Origin: Paracoccus versutus
Lineage (GTDB): Bacteria > Pseudomonadota > Alphaproteobacteria > Rhodobacterales > Rhodobacteraceae
Length of the DNA stretch: 64,000 bases
NCBI RefSeq assembly: GCF_000763885.1
Contig: NZ_JRKO01000016.1
Span: forward strand, 1 to 64,000
Reading direction: 5' to 3'
Within the stretch, counting starts at the first letter, position 1, and each line of letters opens with the position of its first letter. The notes under the pieces were generated by a model. That model ran no database searches, had not been told where the DNA came from, and saw only the letters and a program-made list of their open reading frames with translations. Both the position numbers and the translations under genes were made by a program. Positions 63,772 to 64,000 of this stretch are shown here, one piece after another.

Positions 63772-64000
63772 CTAGAGCGCCAACGCGACCCAGGCGCCGT
63801 TGCGCTTGCTGGAACGCAGGCAGGCATCGACGAAGGCCACGCCCTCCAGCCCCTCGCGGATGCCGGGAAAGACCACCGCCGGGTCGGGCGCGGCCCCGTC
63901 GCGGCGGGCCAGGATGGCGCGCGCCGCCTCGGCATAGATGTTCGCGAAGCCCTCCAGATAGCCCTCGGGGTGGCCGGCGGGGATGCGGGTCAGGCGCGCG
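63772..64000 (-). CDS. Gfo/Idh/MocA-type oxidoreductase, C-terminal fragment
   Basis: About 76 codons from the window edge to a TAG stop. The tail contains RIPAGHPEGYLEGFANIYAE and, further on, GVAFVDACLRSSKRNGAWV. This matches the C-terminal end of Gfo/Idh/MocA family NAD-dependent sugar or inositol dehydrogenases, which carry GHPEGY-type and VEAxxxSxxxxxWV-type endings. The substrate cannot be judged from the fragment. It lies 96 bases upstream of the pabB start on the same strand. Confidence 0.8.
   Translation of the reverse strand, partial: ARLTRIPAGHPEGYLEGFANIYAEAARAILARRDGAAPDPAVVFPGIREGLEGVAFVDACLRSSKRNGAWVALAL

Overview
The window comes from a high-GC alphaproteobacterial chromosome and most resembles Rhodobacteraceae, probably Paracoccus or a close relative. 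The evidence is the gene complement and order: a rhizobial-type glp glycerol ABC operon, glcDEF, a FadR-type GntR regulator, tripartite tricarboxylate (TTT) transporters, an FNR-like box, and a Rhodobacterales-style GC-rich 3'-end repeat. The species assignment is inference. I found no rRNA, tRNA, CRISPR array, prophage or intact mobile element. The only mobile-element trace is a decayed IS481-type transposase tail at 30256-30392.

Layout. 1-7850 (minus): glycerol uptake and oxidation, glpD-glpS-glpT-glpP-glpQ-glpU-glpV-glpK, with glpK cut by the window edge. 8305-11164 (plus): sulfate activation, cysD-cysNC. 11257-16099: glycolate oxidase glcDEF (minus) with its divergent GntR regulator. 16137-20135 (minus): TTT uptake system with two binding proteins around one tctAB pair, followed by a DctB/DctD-type two-component pair (20327-23517). 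23618-28996 (minus): NCS1 permease and hyuA/hyuB, with a divergent AraC regulator.

30445-37252 reads as a 5-aminovalerate/glutarate (lysine) or GABA catabolic block. It holds a CaiB-type CoA-transferase, glutaryl-CoA dehydrogenase and a divergent LysR gene, then a gabT/davT-like aminotransferase, an XRE-cupin regulator and a gabD/davD-like dehydrogenase. A perfect 18-bp palindrome and a half-conserved second copy sit on the aminotransferase and dehydrogenase promoters. 37384-38316 holds two unrecognised envelope-type genes downstream of lepA. 40209-44330 is a mixed stretch: EamA permease, copper chaperone, small secreted protein, sirtuin, solitary phnM, and an AhpD-like protein behind a good FNR box.

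44352-57240 (minus): a complete glycogen operon glgP-glgB-glgC-glgA-glgX-malQ-pgm behind a LacI-type operator candidate. 57474-60944 (minus): NAD de novo synthesis nadA-nadB-nadC. 61155-64000: IclR regulator, pabC, pabB and the end of a Gfo/Idh/MocA-type oxidoreductase.

Most genes lie in tightly coupled operons with TGATG, ATGA or shorter overlaps. Many annotated starts were moved inward from the longest open frame, using ribosome binding sites and family starts. Regulator-to-site assignments are inferred from position and symmetry only.
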